From: Phytoseiulus persimilis
Lineage: Eukaryota > Arthropoda > Arachnida > Mesostigmata > Phytoseiidae
Length of the DNA: 64,000 nucleotides
Direction: 5' to 3'
Assembly: GCA_037576195.1 (NCBI GenBank)
Contig: CM075104.1
Coordinates: 9,926,775 to 9,990,774 of the forward strand
Both the position numbers and the translations under genes were made by a program. Positions 1 to 12,431 of the stretch are shown piece after piece; the stretch's first letter is position 1, and every line of letters begins with the position of its first letter. Below the pieces are notes generated by a model. It was not told where the DNA came from and made no database searches. It worked only from the letters and a program-made list of their open reading frames with translations.

Positions 1-25
1 TCTCAGCACGCGAGACAGTTACCGC

Positions 26-640
26 ATGAGCCGCACGGACCGGCGACGGCAGAAGGGCGTGATCATCATGGCTTTGGAGAAAGGCAGAACCGAAACGCAG
101 ATAATCGAGCTGTTCGGCTACTCAAAGAACCGTGGAGCGTGTCGCTCGGAAGTGGCAAAAACTTCTCAAAAAGCCTCAATCATCATAGCAACGTTTTCCC
201 TCGAAAATCCACTTCATCATGCCGCCCGCTGTCCAAGGATGATCGATCGGTACAGGGTCGGAAAGTTGATAAAACCTCGGAGTTTTCGGTTATTCAACGC
301 GAGAGTCGGAAAAAGTCAAGATTGGACTTCGACATGCTCTAAAATCGTACATTACCAACGGAATTTCGAGAAAAAAAAGCAGAGAAGATGTGTCTTTCAG
401 AGAGCAATCGAACAAAAACGAAAGAACAGATCCAAAAAGTATTCACCGGCGGCTGAGATATGGCCGTCGATCACCTTACAGTGAAAACCCTGTATACTTT
501 CTCCGTCTCGTGTTCCGGGGGTCGGGACAGATACTCTGGAGGGCCTGCGCTGATTGATCGAAGAGAATCCTCGGGTATGGATATCAGTGATCCGACTTGT
601 TTTCGGGCGTCCAGGCACCGAGAAACCCACTCATGAGAAT
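26..640 (+). pseudogene. Decayed Tc1/mariner-like transposase
   Basis: The N-terminal helix-turn-helix reads RRQKGVIIMALEKGRTETQI then IELFGYSKN, as in IS630/Tc1/mariner transposases. A second, frameshifted block (from about 230) resembles the next DNA-binding segment (RSVQGRKVDKTSEFSVIQRE). RAIEQKRKNRSKK (frame of the start, near 400-440) matches the linker before the catalytic domain. Around 469-560 a third frame gives KTLYTFSVSC...GRDRY, resembling the EKLFT...NDRY region that includes the first catalytic Asp; here that Asp is not visible. At least two frameshifts and several stops mean it is non-functional. The 5' terminal repeat would lie at or beyond the window edge. Family placement is by memory of the motif order. 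Confidence 0.55.
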
Positions 641-1677
641 TGTCAAGTTGTGGGATTCGAATGTCAACGGCGCTACAAACAAATTTAGCGGAACTCTCTC
701 GGAGAGGCGGGTCGATCGAGTGAGTTTAACGGAAAAACCTGATCAGGCTTGACCCGAACGCCGGGCCGTCGATTTCAGGAAGCTTGGAAACTTCGAAAAC
801 GATCAACGCGTTTCGGCTCTGTGATCTTACGGAAGCTGATGTCGGGAAGGCTTCCGTACTGCAATTCACTCAGAGGAGCGCTGGCATCATCACTAGAATC
901 GTTCATGTCCAGTGGTATTCGCTCTCTTAATAATTCCGTTTTGCCAGTGGGTTCTTGAATTTCATCCCCGATCAGAGTCAAGGGCTCATCCTTGATATTG
1001 ATCTCTCGCCAATAAAAGAAGGCTTTGCGGATGGAGCCACCGCTGTTTGCAACTTGAATGGAAATTGTAGATGGACAAAACGAGTGGTTCAGGTCCTGAG
1101 ACGCTCTTCCCATGGACATGTATTGATTCCAATGGATTCGGAGTTCATTTTCTCCAGCACCGGAAGCGATCGCTCCTGGGAGGCTGACCGCGGAACGGGA
1201 CACTGCCACAGCGTCGAAAGAGACTCCTCTTGAAACCATCCACGTGCTAAAAATTAACAACAGAAACTGAAACTAGGTTTCATTCAGTAATCCACAAGCT
1301 CCAAATCGTCCCCAATAAATCCACGGCACGTTCACGTTTCAACCTCATCCTGCAGTGCTTGAAGCGGAGACAGGAAGTCTCGGGTATGGCGGAGAATTCA
1401 GGCAAACTGACAGGTCTTTGTAAAACCGAGTAGATTGTTTTTCGTTTTCGCCATTGGTCATCTCGGTCGGCGTGGCACAGACATCCAGAGTATAGGAGAT
1501 GGACTGAAAAGTCTTATGAGTAGAGCCTGCGAGCTCGGGCATTGAGAACGTTGAAATCATACAGGCAAAAGGCATAAAGAACTCGGAAGGATGCACTGAA
1601 AGGCGACAAAAAGGCCCTAAGAACCGATCGAAAGGGGCGTGAATTGATACCAGGAGCGACAGGAGTTGGAAGCTGTT
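640..1677. other. Unassigned stretch with coding-like minus-strand frames
   Basis: No recognised gene. On the minus strand, 775-1260 is open for 161 codons, begins hydrophobic and reads like a secreted or extracellular protein. A splice-acceptor-like ttgttaatttttag (minus) sits just upstream, and another open frame (1345-1596 minus) precedes it. These could be two exons of a minus-strand gene, but no domain is recognisable and the plus strand is also partly open. I therefore do not call a CDS. Confidence 0.25.
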
Positions 1678-1863
1678 TTATTCCGTTTCAATCGCATTGC
1701 ACGCAGGTATTCTGTGGAATTTAGCGTTGCCCGAGGTCAGACCGTAGCAGCGGTCCGACAGAAACGCCTCGTAGTGCGAGAAAGATCTTTCGACGTCGAC
1801 CTTTTCCACCACTGTCGCGTGCACATAAGACGATATTTCGGCAACTGGGACTCTCGCTTTCAA
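1678..1863 (-). pseudogene. hAT transposase C-terminal dimerisation fragment
   Basis: The translation contains EKVDVERSFSHYEAFLSDR then CYGLTSGN, the hallmark of the hAT-family dimerisation domain (consensus around VERSFS.yk..LsdrR..lt..n). It closes a few residues later in a stop. The fragment is about 60 codons, with no transposase body in frame upstream (1864-2102 minus is open but unrecognisable). It looks like the same general class as the longer hAT remnant at 61 kb, which lacks exactly this end. A truncated, dead copy. Confidence 0.65.
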
Positions 1864-4800
1864 TCTTCAACATGATCCAAACTCTGTTATAACGTCCACG
1901 ACTGCTTTGGAATGCTTGGCACAATAGAGGGCGGCTCGAAGCCATGCACCCCAGCGCGTAACGATTGGCTTTGGAAGTGATTCACGTTCCTTAGGGAGGA
2001 CAGCGGTCTTTGATACTTCGTTTTATGTGGGTCGGAGCTGTACAATCTGGTATCGATAGGAAGATGACCGAATACCATACCCATTGATCGATCATAATAC
2101 AAAAATAGGCAAAACGCCTAAGAAAGTGCCGGAACAGGCGAAATACTGTAAATCAATGAAAATAGCGGATTCGGGGCGCATTGGCATCTTGCTTGTACGT
2201 GTGGGCTCTATTCATCATAATTTCCAACCGCAACGAGTTCCTTTTACTTCTTTTCAACATTGTTATCGTCATCATGGCACTGGATAGGATTACTGTGTTT
2301 ACCAGTTTTGGTCATAAAAAATATCTCGTCCACCACAACCATTACGTGATGAACTCGTCGAGATCCCGAAGAACGACGAGTCTGGATTCGAGCACACGAT
2401 TACAAGCTCGCGAATCGTACTTGAACCATCCCAGAAGTTCTCCTAGTTTTTAGCGAGACGGAAGAACATGGACGCAGAGAAGAAATGACCGGAATTGAGC
2501 AGCACAGTGAGCAGGACGAAGTTTTCTCCACCATCATCCCCCTCACCTGGCGAGATGAGGAATGAGGGGAAGGAAGTGGTGAAAACAAATCAATTTTTTG
2601 TAGAGTTCATTGCGGTGAGAAATTTTCACTCTGGGACTTCCTCGCTTATCTTGAGTGATCACTAGACAAAATGCAGGTCTATCCCTGACCCCCTATCAGC
2701 ATGGATCATTTATATCGGAGCTCGACAACAAACCTACGATAAAGTACGTGAATCGCATGTCAATGGTTGATTGTCGAATATTTCTACATCGGCAGAAACT
2801 TTCCATCCATGGTTTTCCAACTATTTTTATGAGCTTGTCATCTCACCGTAACAAGAACCTCGGATGGCACGCGGCCGAGGATGGCTGAGATCGCTCGGGG
2901 AAGGCCGCTTTATGGATTGAGATTTGTAGCGACATTGCTAGCCCGATGCCCCTGAGTAGTCGGCATCGTTCCGTGCTCTAGCTCCCAGGCTCAATCCATG
3001 AGTCTCCCCCTCGGGAAGCTGCTGTCGATGTGTTCGCCCCGCGAAATGCAAATTGAAGTGGAAGTCGCCAATGCTGACCGCCCCGTCGCCAGGTGTCTGA
3101 CACATCGTCTGTTCCTCTGCAAACAGTCCCAGTGAACGGTAAACACAGATGGAGGCGGGGAACATGACCGCTACGTCGACCGAGCACATGTTTCCCCATA
3201 GCCCATAGATCGAGGGTTGTGCAGTTCCGACGAGCTGTCCACTGAACGCGACTGGAACATGGATGTGCATGGGATAGGACACGCTAGGGAACACGCCCCA
3301 CTCCTCGAGAGAACTTCGCTCAAATCACACTCGAGAAGATTCTGGGCAGGGACACGGTTCACGGAACAGGAAGCTCTGACTAGGGATCCAATAGTTGCTT
3401 TGTTGGTATTCCGTATTTGGGCCGGTTGCCATCGTATCCTGGGGCTTCGGGAACGGTCAGAAATCCATTTTTAAAACTAGCTGGCCGAGGTAGAGTCCAG
3501 AGAACTCCGGCTTCGAAGGACCAAACACTGTGGGCACCGCTTCGACGACCAGCAGCGACGAACTGCTGATACTTCGTTACCGTATACCGTATACTGGTAC
3601 CGTACAAGAGAAATCGATAACAGATTCAGAATGATGTCGAACAGCGGAGATTTTCGAGCATCGAGCTGACGTCACGGTGATCTTGGAGGGTTCTTCTCGT
3701 TCAGGAATAGAGTCAACTTGGGGACCTAGGTTGATTCCTTCTGCGCCGCAGGGCGAGCTCATGTCGAAATCTTTTAGGACTAATTTCCTCCCCGCACCGA
3801 TTGGAGCTCACAGCGTGTAACAAATAAAGCGGCTTACGATGCTATCCCTCGTGGGATGCGTAGGAGTCGGGCGCGATCCAGAGCGGGTCATCGCTGTTTT
3901 CGCACCGGGAGAAGAAGAAGGAATAAGAAACTCCGAGCCAACATCGATCCGAATGATAAAAGTTTGAACAAACGATGCATCCCTTCATTGAGTCTGCAAT
4001 GTACTCTCTGCCCGTATTCATGAGCGTTCTCTTTCTGGAACCTGACACCTGACTGTATCTCCCAGCATTCCGAGAGCAAAGGGAGCATGATGTTGTGAAT
4101 TGGAGACCTCCGGCGAGGTCTCTCCGCGCGAAATTCTATTTTCGATTCATTGATTCGTTGAACAACCGTTTCCACCTTTTTCTTCCACAATATCACAAGC
4201 TCCTGACGCAGGGGATCTACGATCTCCATCTGCACCAATCAGGAGAGGGATTGGAGAACAGTTCGGCCATTCTTCCGACTTTGCGTGTTGGCCGCGTCCG
4301 ATTGCTGGCGTCTTCCTTCCGTTCTTCTCACCTCCGTTCTTTCTGACCCCTGGGTGTTTTGTTCCGTTGGTTCCACAATGTTTCTCGTCTGTTCCGTGCG
4401 CGGGCCAGCTTCCTCGGACATCCAGAACTCTGTCCTCTCCTCCGAGGTAACGTCGTCCTGATCCAATGTTTCTATTCACGCTCCACGACCACTGCATGGA
4501 AGGTCGCCTCTTCCGAAACTCGCCTTGAATTCTCCTATGTTCAGAGGAGCCGCGGGAATCGCCAGAGGAGCGCTACTTCGGGTGTTCCCATGCATATGTT
4601 CTATTATTCCTTTGTGTCCATCTTGTTTTCGAAACTTCGTGAGACTTGCTTTCCGTCCGAAGCCTCTTTCCACTCAGAGCTCAGGTCGACTGAACCGGTA
4701 TCATCGACCTCTGCTTTTGAGGTTCATTCGATCGCGCACCCCCTGCTTCGCTCCACGCGAAGCTCTTCCTCTGCCCTCACGCCCATGTTCGAATTGCACT

Positions 4801-7800
4801 CGCTCCCAATATTTTTTGTCCCAGATGGGCTCTGGGAACGGATTCTCGTGTCTGATTCCAGGTCGACCGATCGGGTAGCATAACCGTCGCTGTATCCGCA
4901 TCCTGAGTGGTCTCTCAGCCGAATGGGAGTTTGCTGTCGATGATAAAAGTACGGTGTTCTTTTGCTCGTGATCCCAGAGGAGTGAGTTGTGTGTACCAGA
5001 TGCTTGGCTGACATGCGCCCGTTCGCCGCCGACTCCGAATCTACCTTGCAAGAGAGCAGTGGTTTTGTGAGCTGCTCCTCTTCCCGGCGGCTCGTAGAAG
5101 AGGTGTTCGGTTTCACCATGTGAGTGAAAACTGGCGTAGTACACGCGAGCAACACTCGACCAGCCAGTTGTTGCCCTCGGTGCGAGAGAATTCGCTGTGA
5201 CTACGGCGCTCAGCCTGTGAAGCCTCCATGAATCGGAATTGACCGATGGCGATGTGCGCGGCCGTCAAAGAGAGTTCTTTGACGTGATCCTTTGATGTAG
5301 GGCGAGTGTGCTTAGATTGACTCCCTCATTACCCGCGGATCTTACGCTTGCGCGGGGGCAGTCAGTCGCGGAACGGTTGCGTCGCAGACAGATTCCCTCG
5401 CTGGGAACGAGGGAGCCCCTCGGGACAAGGTTGTGGCCCCCTCATACATCGGCAGATTGGAACGAAAGGAGGAGCGGTGCTTCGTGACGCCCCATCAACG
5501 ATCGTCCCGATCGACTTCCAGGTCAGAAGCGGCGTCAAATCGGCCTCCTCTGAACGAGAAGAACGCGAGATTTTCGGAGGAAAATCTCCGGACGGTGTCT
5601 CCCTCGTTTAATCATCCTGAGGAACCGGGTCGTGACATCATTTTCCGAACAGACTTAACGTATGAGCTTCGGGATCTGTATCCTTGAGTTGCTCGATAGA
5701 ATGATCGAAGTTCTGGAATAGCCTTCCACGACTCTCAGAGAACTTATCCTGTGTCTTGGTTGACCGAGGAGTCTTCTCAGCTTCGCTGGAGCGAACGCGG
5801 AGTTCAAATAGTCATTGCTTGGCTTCGATTCAGGAGTCACGGTGTCATTGACTCCCAAGCTCGGTCTGCTGAGTGCTTCCTGCTTAATCGGAAACGCACA
5901 GGGATTTCGACAAGAATATTTCGTCTCGAACATTCATTGCGATCGCATCGATGCGATGCCATACGACTCCCCCTCTCCCCGCTTTCCCTTAATCAACTCT
6001 AATTTAGATCAATGACCTTCAGATCCCGACTTCGGGGAGTCGCTCACGATTCGATCTCCGCTGAGTTGGATTGTTCGCACAGGAAGTTCTATAAATGAGA
6101 TAATGTCAGGAAACGATCACGGTGGCGCCAGGACGTCGTTCATTCAGCTTTCGGTTCATCTAGAAACGGAAATTCAGAAAAAAAAATTGATTGCATCCCC
6201 TCGACGCGAGAGATTGTCCTGTCCGCCTCGGGAGCGCGAAAGAGCTCAAACGCGAGGATAGCCAGCGGAAATGATTCCTGTGTGCCCAGTTTCTTCCGAC
6301 GTGCTCTGAGCAAATTCTTGAGCTCGGTTCCGCCATTTGAAACTGTCCTGACTACGAGGTGTGCTAGATGGAATTTGGGAAGCCCGGAGCAAAGTTCCCG
6401 GCGCAGGGGGCGTCACATCTGTTGAGCCAAAAATCGCAACACCGTCGAGAGCGACTCGGGAGCCGCCACTGCTTCTGGAGCAGTGATTTTGCCATCCTGT
6501 TTCCCTTCTCCTACTATTTATCATTCCCATTCCAGGTAGCAACGATCAAATGTGAACGTCTCTGCCGGAGGAATGATATTCCTACTGATCTTCACTTCAT
6601 TGTTCTGTGAGTCAGATACCATGGCTTTCATTCGTTTCGGTTGCATGAACTTCTTTTCTCAGCCGCAAGCTTGAGGAACCTTCAGATCGAAGCGGCAGGA
6701 ACCGAACTCGTTGGAGGCATGATGAAGTTTTCAATCTATTTAGAGCTGAAGAGTCGATGGATGGAGTGTATGGAGTGAACTGGCTCGGCAGGACTGAGCT
6801 CTCTAATTAAACGGTTGATGCGTGTCAGAGCTCGGATCACTGGTTCGTCCCCTTTCGAAGGAGAACGCTCGTTGAGAGCTCATCGACCTCAGTGGGAGCC
6901 GATCGGACCGCAAACCCAATCTAACCGACCAAGCTTCTATGCTGAGCACAGAGTCAAGAATCCTAGCACAAGCAGTAATGTACTAGGCTGAGGATTCTGA
7001 GGATTTTACGTCAGCAGACTCCTCACTTATTATTATCATTGAAGATGATCGTCTTCCAGCAACATGGGCTGGCTGCGCATTTCAGCCTGGACTTCGCGAA
7101 TAATCATGAATTCTCCAAGGAAAAGCTTTCGAGTGGATCTCGCCGGGTCGGGCTTAGCCCTCACGTTTCCATCTCAGAACAGCGGGGAAATTAAAGTACG
7201 CAGCACTGGCGAGCTGAGGAGTTTAGTCAGCGAAAGCATCAAATCGGAATGATTTTGACCTGTCATCTAGTGGGAAAATCGTACCTGAGGGCGAGACTGG
7301 GTCCGAAGCCTTCCATTCGGGGCCGTGGGAACATTGAGCCTCTCTGGCTTCCTGGGACGGATGGTCGGCCAAATGGGTCATCCATCCATCGGGTGCACCG
7401 CGACTTCAACCTACGTGACTGCAGCGAAAATGTAAACAAATTACGATCTTAATCACGTGACCAGTCGGAATGCCACGGTGTGATCCCACCGGAGATAAGG
7501 GACCGCGTTCTCTAACTCAAGAGGGACAGAGTCGAGAATGATTCCTCATCGCTTCCATTCTGTGACGCGGCACCGGTTCGCACTGTGACGTCGCTCAAAC
7601 ACGGCACCGGCGAGAGTTGTTTTGACTGATCGCATTGGATCGGATTCATCTGATCTCTCATGTACACATATGAAGCATTCATCTTCATGATTGACCTGTA
7701 TTGCTCTCTTTGAATTTCTCTTTCCTGTTTCCTTAGTGCCACCTCTGTCCTCCGGAGTATGTTCGGCATGGGAACTGTCTGGGTGGGAATGTATGCTCAT

Positions 7801-10372
7801 GCTTCCTGGACGATATTTTGCTTTGCTTGAGGTGCTCTGCATCTTCAGCACGTGATGTACCAGGTTTATGCGTATGAAACCGGATTTTTTTCTCTGAAAA
7901 TACACATTTGCCACAGGAGAACCACTGTTCACAGTGCTACTCTACGCGGGGTCTACCTTTTGCTCGCGCGCGTACATAAAACAGCTGCGAACAACCGAGA
8001 TCGATCTCCGCTGGTGTAGCTGCGCTACCGATGAGCGTTTATTCATCCGTTGACAAGTCTTGAGCGGCTATGTCTCTACCCGATAGCGAGGTCTACTGCG
8101 TTGTTATGGAGGAAATATGTCCCAGGCGGAACGATTGATGACCGTGTATGATTTCACGCGGAAATGTGGACTTTGGCTTGTGATCTGGGAGAATCTCGCG
8201 GGGGCTGATTGGAGTCAGATTTCCTCGAGGAGACATTTGTCTCCCGAAGACCACGCTCAAAGAAGGATGGATTCGAACAGCGGAACACGATGTCGCCCTT
8301 AATCTCGCCAACCCGTTTCAAGGCTGAAGGGGCAAGGTCTGTGTTGCTCACATCGAGACCCGTGAGTGCATAGTCTCAAAGTCTCGGCCGGATGTTTCGT
8401 AACGTTCCCGAGGTTTGATGAATCGAAATTCGGAGCGGGACTCGTGATCCGTGTTGTACAGCAAGATTATTATTGTTCGCGGGCTTCATTGGGGAGTGGG
8501 GGGAGGAGTCCGACTCCCACTCTTTGAGCAGACTGCGGAGGTGTTTCCAGGCGTTGACGGGCCACGGAACACGGGAAGAGGTTCATTGTTGCGCAAGATT
8601 CTCCGGAGAGCACTCAAGCACCCCGGCCGTTCTGGAAATCTTTCGAAACTCTCGGCCTTTCCACGAGAATGGACTCAGAGCACGACTCGGCCGTATTGGT
8701 GTTTGTGTTCCCCGGAAAAATCGAGTGAAACTGCCACACCAGTCGATATCAATCAAAATTTTCCCTCTTACAAGAACACTGTACCACATCATTCCGTCAT
8801 ATTCTGGTCGAGTTGCGTTGGTAATACCGTACAGAACGAACAAGGACGTGCCTTTCTCCCTTGATGTGGCCAAAGCGTCCGCTTGGCCCCGAAGGGGAGC
8901 CGAAGAGGAACCTCGTTGAGATGAAGAAATCTTCGTGCGTTCTTGGAAGATGAGGGGAAGTGTTTCCCGGACCCGTTGATCGGTCGTTCAGACCGGTGAT
9001 CGATCTTGGGCAGGTGCTCGCACTTAGAACCTGGCGTCCTAGGATGTCGAACACGTGAAGCTTCCCGCTAAACAACATATTTGGTCCATCATGTAGTTCT
9101 GTTGTCTATTTATCGGACGGTTCTCGGTCGTCCCAGTACCCGTAAGTGTAGTTAGGATAGATGGTTCCGCAAGCTCGAGTCCCGGGCCTCGCTCTGACGT
9201 CACCGTTATTTCATGAGGCTCCGGTCATTGAGAGGGGAAGTGGATATCCAGCTCATCTCGAGATAACCGAGTGCTCATCGCCGTTTTGTACGCGCCGAGA
9301 AGACGGCGCTGCAAACGGTTTCGGGGAGAGGTGAACAGAGCCATGCCAAGACCGAGAGAGGCGACAAGACTCTACAATGAACCTTCGCTTTCGATAGTGT
9401 TCGGACCGAGAGGAATATTCCCGGACGGTACACCATTGGTCGAATCTGCACTACTTCAGCACCCCATAGCGATTGGTGGGGCTCCCTCGGAGCTACGATC
9501 GATACTCGAGTCACTGCGCAAAGTGACATAAGTCGCAGAATGGGAGAATGCTCGAAGGAGACAAAACAGACTCTAGCTGCGGACTGAATAATTTGTCAGC
9601 AGACGTAGCCAATGAGCTGAAAGGAGTGGGTGCCGAGAACATCGCTGAGCGTGCAACAATCGTTGATGCAACGGGGACTGACCTTCTGAGACGTCTAGAT
9701 CCCGGGTACATTTGAGCCTGAGGAAAATCAGAGCCCAGAGTCAATTATAGCCTAGGAACATTCGAAGCCAGAAGGCATTCTGAGCCCATCAACAATTTGA
9801 CCCCCGGCTGACACAGCGTGTTGGCGGAGTCTGGTTCCCCCTATGCTGTTAGAAATAGGCAACGTTCCTAATTGGGACTCGGCAATGGGAAGTTTGTTCA
9901 TGGATTCCGCAGATCCTTTGTCGAGAATAGTTTCTGATCTGTTAAAACTGAACACCTGGAGATCCGAAGGCGAGGAGACCACTCAAGAAGACATGGGTTT
10001 TTGTTTCTTATGGTAAGTGAGCAAGGCTCCTAGGGGAGTAGCGAAACGATCTCTGGTGTAGTTCAACTTCTCTCCTGGACCTCGGGAAAGTCTACTGCAA
10101 CCGAGTTTCCGAATTGACGAGAATGATCCATTTCACGATGGGGCTCAGCTCGCTGGAGAGTTTTTTGTTCACACAGATCGGACACTATTCCCAAAGAAAT
10201 ATCACGGAATCAACTCCCGGACGTTCCCATCTCCAGAAAATGTTGGGAAAACCGAACTTCGCGAACGCGTATAAAAGTCGCGTACATCGCGTATGAACGA
10301 TGGGCTCAAGGTGTCTTGAGGCTTGTCTTCGGGCTCGAATAATCACTGCGCTCTGGATGTCATCGGGCTCTA
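1864..10372. other. About 8.5 kb without an assignable gene
   Basis: Many open frames of 60-175 codons lie on both strands, often overlapping (4359-4883 plus against 4147-5155 minus; 8451-8919 plus against 8583-9078 minus; 7546-7932 minus; 2938-3294 minus). None shows a family signature, a signal peptide plus domain, or a chain of phase-matched exons. A weak tandem pattern of about 20 bp with recurring GAGCC/AGCC lies at 9710-9812. No RNA gene was seen. Confidence 0.5.
9710..9812. repeat. Weak short tandem repeat (about 20 bp)
   Basis: Five degenerate units spaced about 18-22 bp, each marked by (G)AGCC followed by an A-rich or C-A-rich stretch (catttGAGCCtgagg, cAGAGCCcagag, AGCCtagg, AAGCCagaagg, GAGCCcatc). 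Divergence is high, so this is tentative. Confidence 0.35.
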
Positions 10373-11319
10373 CAGGGTGGCTTTTTTAAGTCGGGAATTT
10401 TCGAGCCCGATCTTGTTTTGGCCATAACTTCGTCAATTTTTGGAATTTTCTCAAAAATCAAGAAGTGATCGATAGAGGATATCGAGGCGGTCATTTCGAT
10501 GTGGAGGATCTGGTAAAAATCCCGGTCAGGAGATGGTTTTGAAAATGACCCTTTCTTTTTTTTCGAGGTCTTCCTAAAAGTTATCGTTAAAACGTCAATA
10601 TTTATCGGATCGGACTCGTGGGGGTAGCATTCGACGCGCAAAAGGAAGCCGGTCATTCGCCAGAAAACCGATTGAAGTTATCTCGTTTCTCCGAAAAATG
10701 GCAACCGATCGTATCGAGAATACCTTTGGTGTCGAGGGTGATTTTGGCAACCGAGGGCGGAATTCTGAGCGTGGGTGATTTCCGGTGAAAATCAAAAATC
10801 ATCGGATCGACCTCGCAGCTCAATGTTCGGATGATTCACCCATTTCTGAGTAATTTTCACCAGGGGAGATACCTCCGATTCTGCCTCGTTGAGGAGTTAC
10901 GAGAAGAAATGCGGGGAAAAGCGAGGAAAACGAAATTAGTCAATGAGCAAGGCCTTGAAAAAGGGGTTGATACGATCGCTTGCCATTCTTCGGGGAAATG
11001 AGATAACTTCGCTCGGTTCTCCGGCGAATGACGGCCTTCCTTCTGCGCGTCGAATGCTACCCCCACGAGTCCGATCCGATAAATATTGACGTTTTTACGA
11101 TAACTTTCAGGGAGACCTCGAAAAAAAGAAAAGGGTCATTTTCAAAACCATCTCCTGACCGGGATTTCCACCAGATCCTCCTGAATTTCACATCAAAATG
11201 ACCGCCTCGATATCCTCTATCGATCACTTTTTGATTTTTGAGAAAATTCCAAAAATTGACGAAGTTATGGCCAAAACAAGATCGGGCTCGAAAATTCCCG
11301 ACTAAAAAAAGCCACCCTG
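10373..11319. mobile_element. Non-autonomous TIR element, TA-flanked, copy 1 (947 bp)
   Basis: The left end CAGGGTGGCTTTTTTAAGTC and the right end, read on the other strand (CAGGGTGGCTTTTTTTAGTC), are inverted copies. The inversion continues inward for roughly 350 bp per arm (10373 to about 10720 against about 10970 to 11319) with few differences. Directly outside both ends is TA (10371-10372 and 11320-11321), the target duplication of IS630/Tc1/mariner elements. The central about 250 bp is unique and no transposase is encoded. CAGGGTG ends are common in Tc1-type MITEs. A second copy lies at 33906-34514. Confidence 0.85.
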
Positions 11320-11730
11320 TAGATGTTTTCGGGCTTGAAATAACGCTCATCCGCTGAAAAGAAGGATGACACTGTGGAGGAACACAGTCCGCCAGGCACG
11401 CAATAGATAAGAGCGGCCATGATTGCGGGACGAAGCTCAGGAAAGCAGGAGAATCCGGTGGCTACATGCAGCCGCACAACCACGTCGCTCAACGGAAGGA
11501 GGCAATAAGCGGCTCACCAGAAACGAATCGCCGTTGGACTCATCGCCACTTCCGTTCGTTGGCACCATCGTTCTCCAGCAACCATCGATGAGTTTTATTG
11601 CCGCCCGTCGACGGAAAAACAAACAGGTTGATATCGTACACCCCAATTGCGTGGTATACCTCAATCTTCGCAGGAGAAGAGACACATCGAGGAGGGGTCG
11701 AAAAGATGGGGGGAGGGGTCGAGGCAGTGA
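11320..11730. other. Spacer before the RT fragment
   Basis: Overlapping open frames on both strands (11423-11734 plus, 11437-11742 minus, basic and Arg-rich). They may be degraded upstream LINE sequence, but nothing matches a reverse-transcriptase block. Confidence 0.3.
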
Positions 11731-12027
11731 GTGACCACCCACAAAGGACTAGAGCAGGGCTGCCCTCCATCGAGCGTCTTTTTCACGCCCCACCTAGTGG
11801 ACCTTATACAACAGGCTACGGAAAACAGGAGCTGGCTCCATAGTTCGAGCGAAAATGCGGGAATGGAACTTTCGGGAAGAGGACTCTCTCAGGACTACAT
11901 GCTTTTTCTCCGCCGGCGACATCGTATTGATGACGACGAACGGAGGGCAATGCAAGTTCTCCACGGAACATTGAATCGAATGCACGCAACATCCGTGGAG
12001 GCTTCAATTGATTTGAAGTTCCCATAG
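11731..12027 (+). pseudogene. Non-LTR retrotransposon reverse-transcriptase fragment
   Basis: The frame beginning at 11731 reads KGLEQGCPPSSVFFTPHLVDL, matching RT palm block G(V/L)RQGCPLSPLLFxxYLxDL. About 50 codons later, a +1 frame at about 11905 reads FFSAGDIVLM, the position of the catalytic F/YADDIVLM box. The first Asp of the pair has become Gly and a frameshift separates the two blocks, so it is inactive. It lies 400 bp upstream of the first LGR exon in the same orientation. The fragment is about 100 codons of a domain that normally exceeds 250. Confidence 0.65.
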
Positions 12028-12431
12028 CACAATGGGGAACGACCACAGGTCCGAAAGTAGGCTCCGTCTATTCAGTCCTGCTGACGACGAGGAAGCAACT
12101 CGAAGCGCTGGAAAAGAGGCCGTTGGCAGAGCAGCCATCGGCATGCCCACCACCAGAATCGCAAACGTATTCATCGCCGAATGACTCGGCTGGTCCTTGT
12201 TTGAGGCGGAGGAGCAGAACCCGCGGACAAAAATTGCCTGCCTTCGTTAGGGCGTGCGCGAAGAAACCGTGATATATGACTGCAACGATGCTTACCAGCC
12301 GCTTCAGGGTTTTGCGTCTGAAAATGACGAGCAGACTCATCCAACGGAACAACCACTCGAAACGGACTCTGGCTTTGATCGTGACCATCCCGAAAACTTG
12401 GGAAATCATGAACGTAGTATCTCTTCCACAG
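12028..12431. other. Interval immediately 5' of the first placed LGR exon
   Basis: The plus frame that enters exon 1 is open from 12254, but no signal peptide or usable phase-1 donor was found. A minus-strand frame (12068-12409) is hydrophobic and probably spurious. The missing 5' exon(s) and promoter of the receptor should lie here or further upstream. Confidence 0.4.

Noticed and set aside
4359-4883. 174-codon plus frame as a gene
   Set aside because: Ser/Phe-rich composition that mirrors a Glu/Arg-rich minus frame. Either or both are chance, and no motif is visible.
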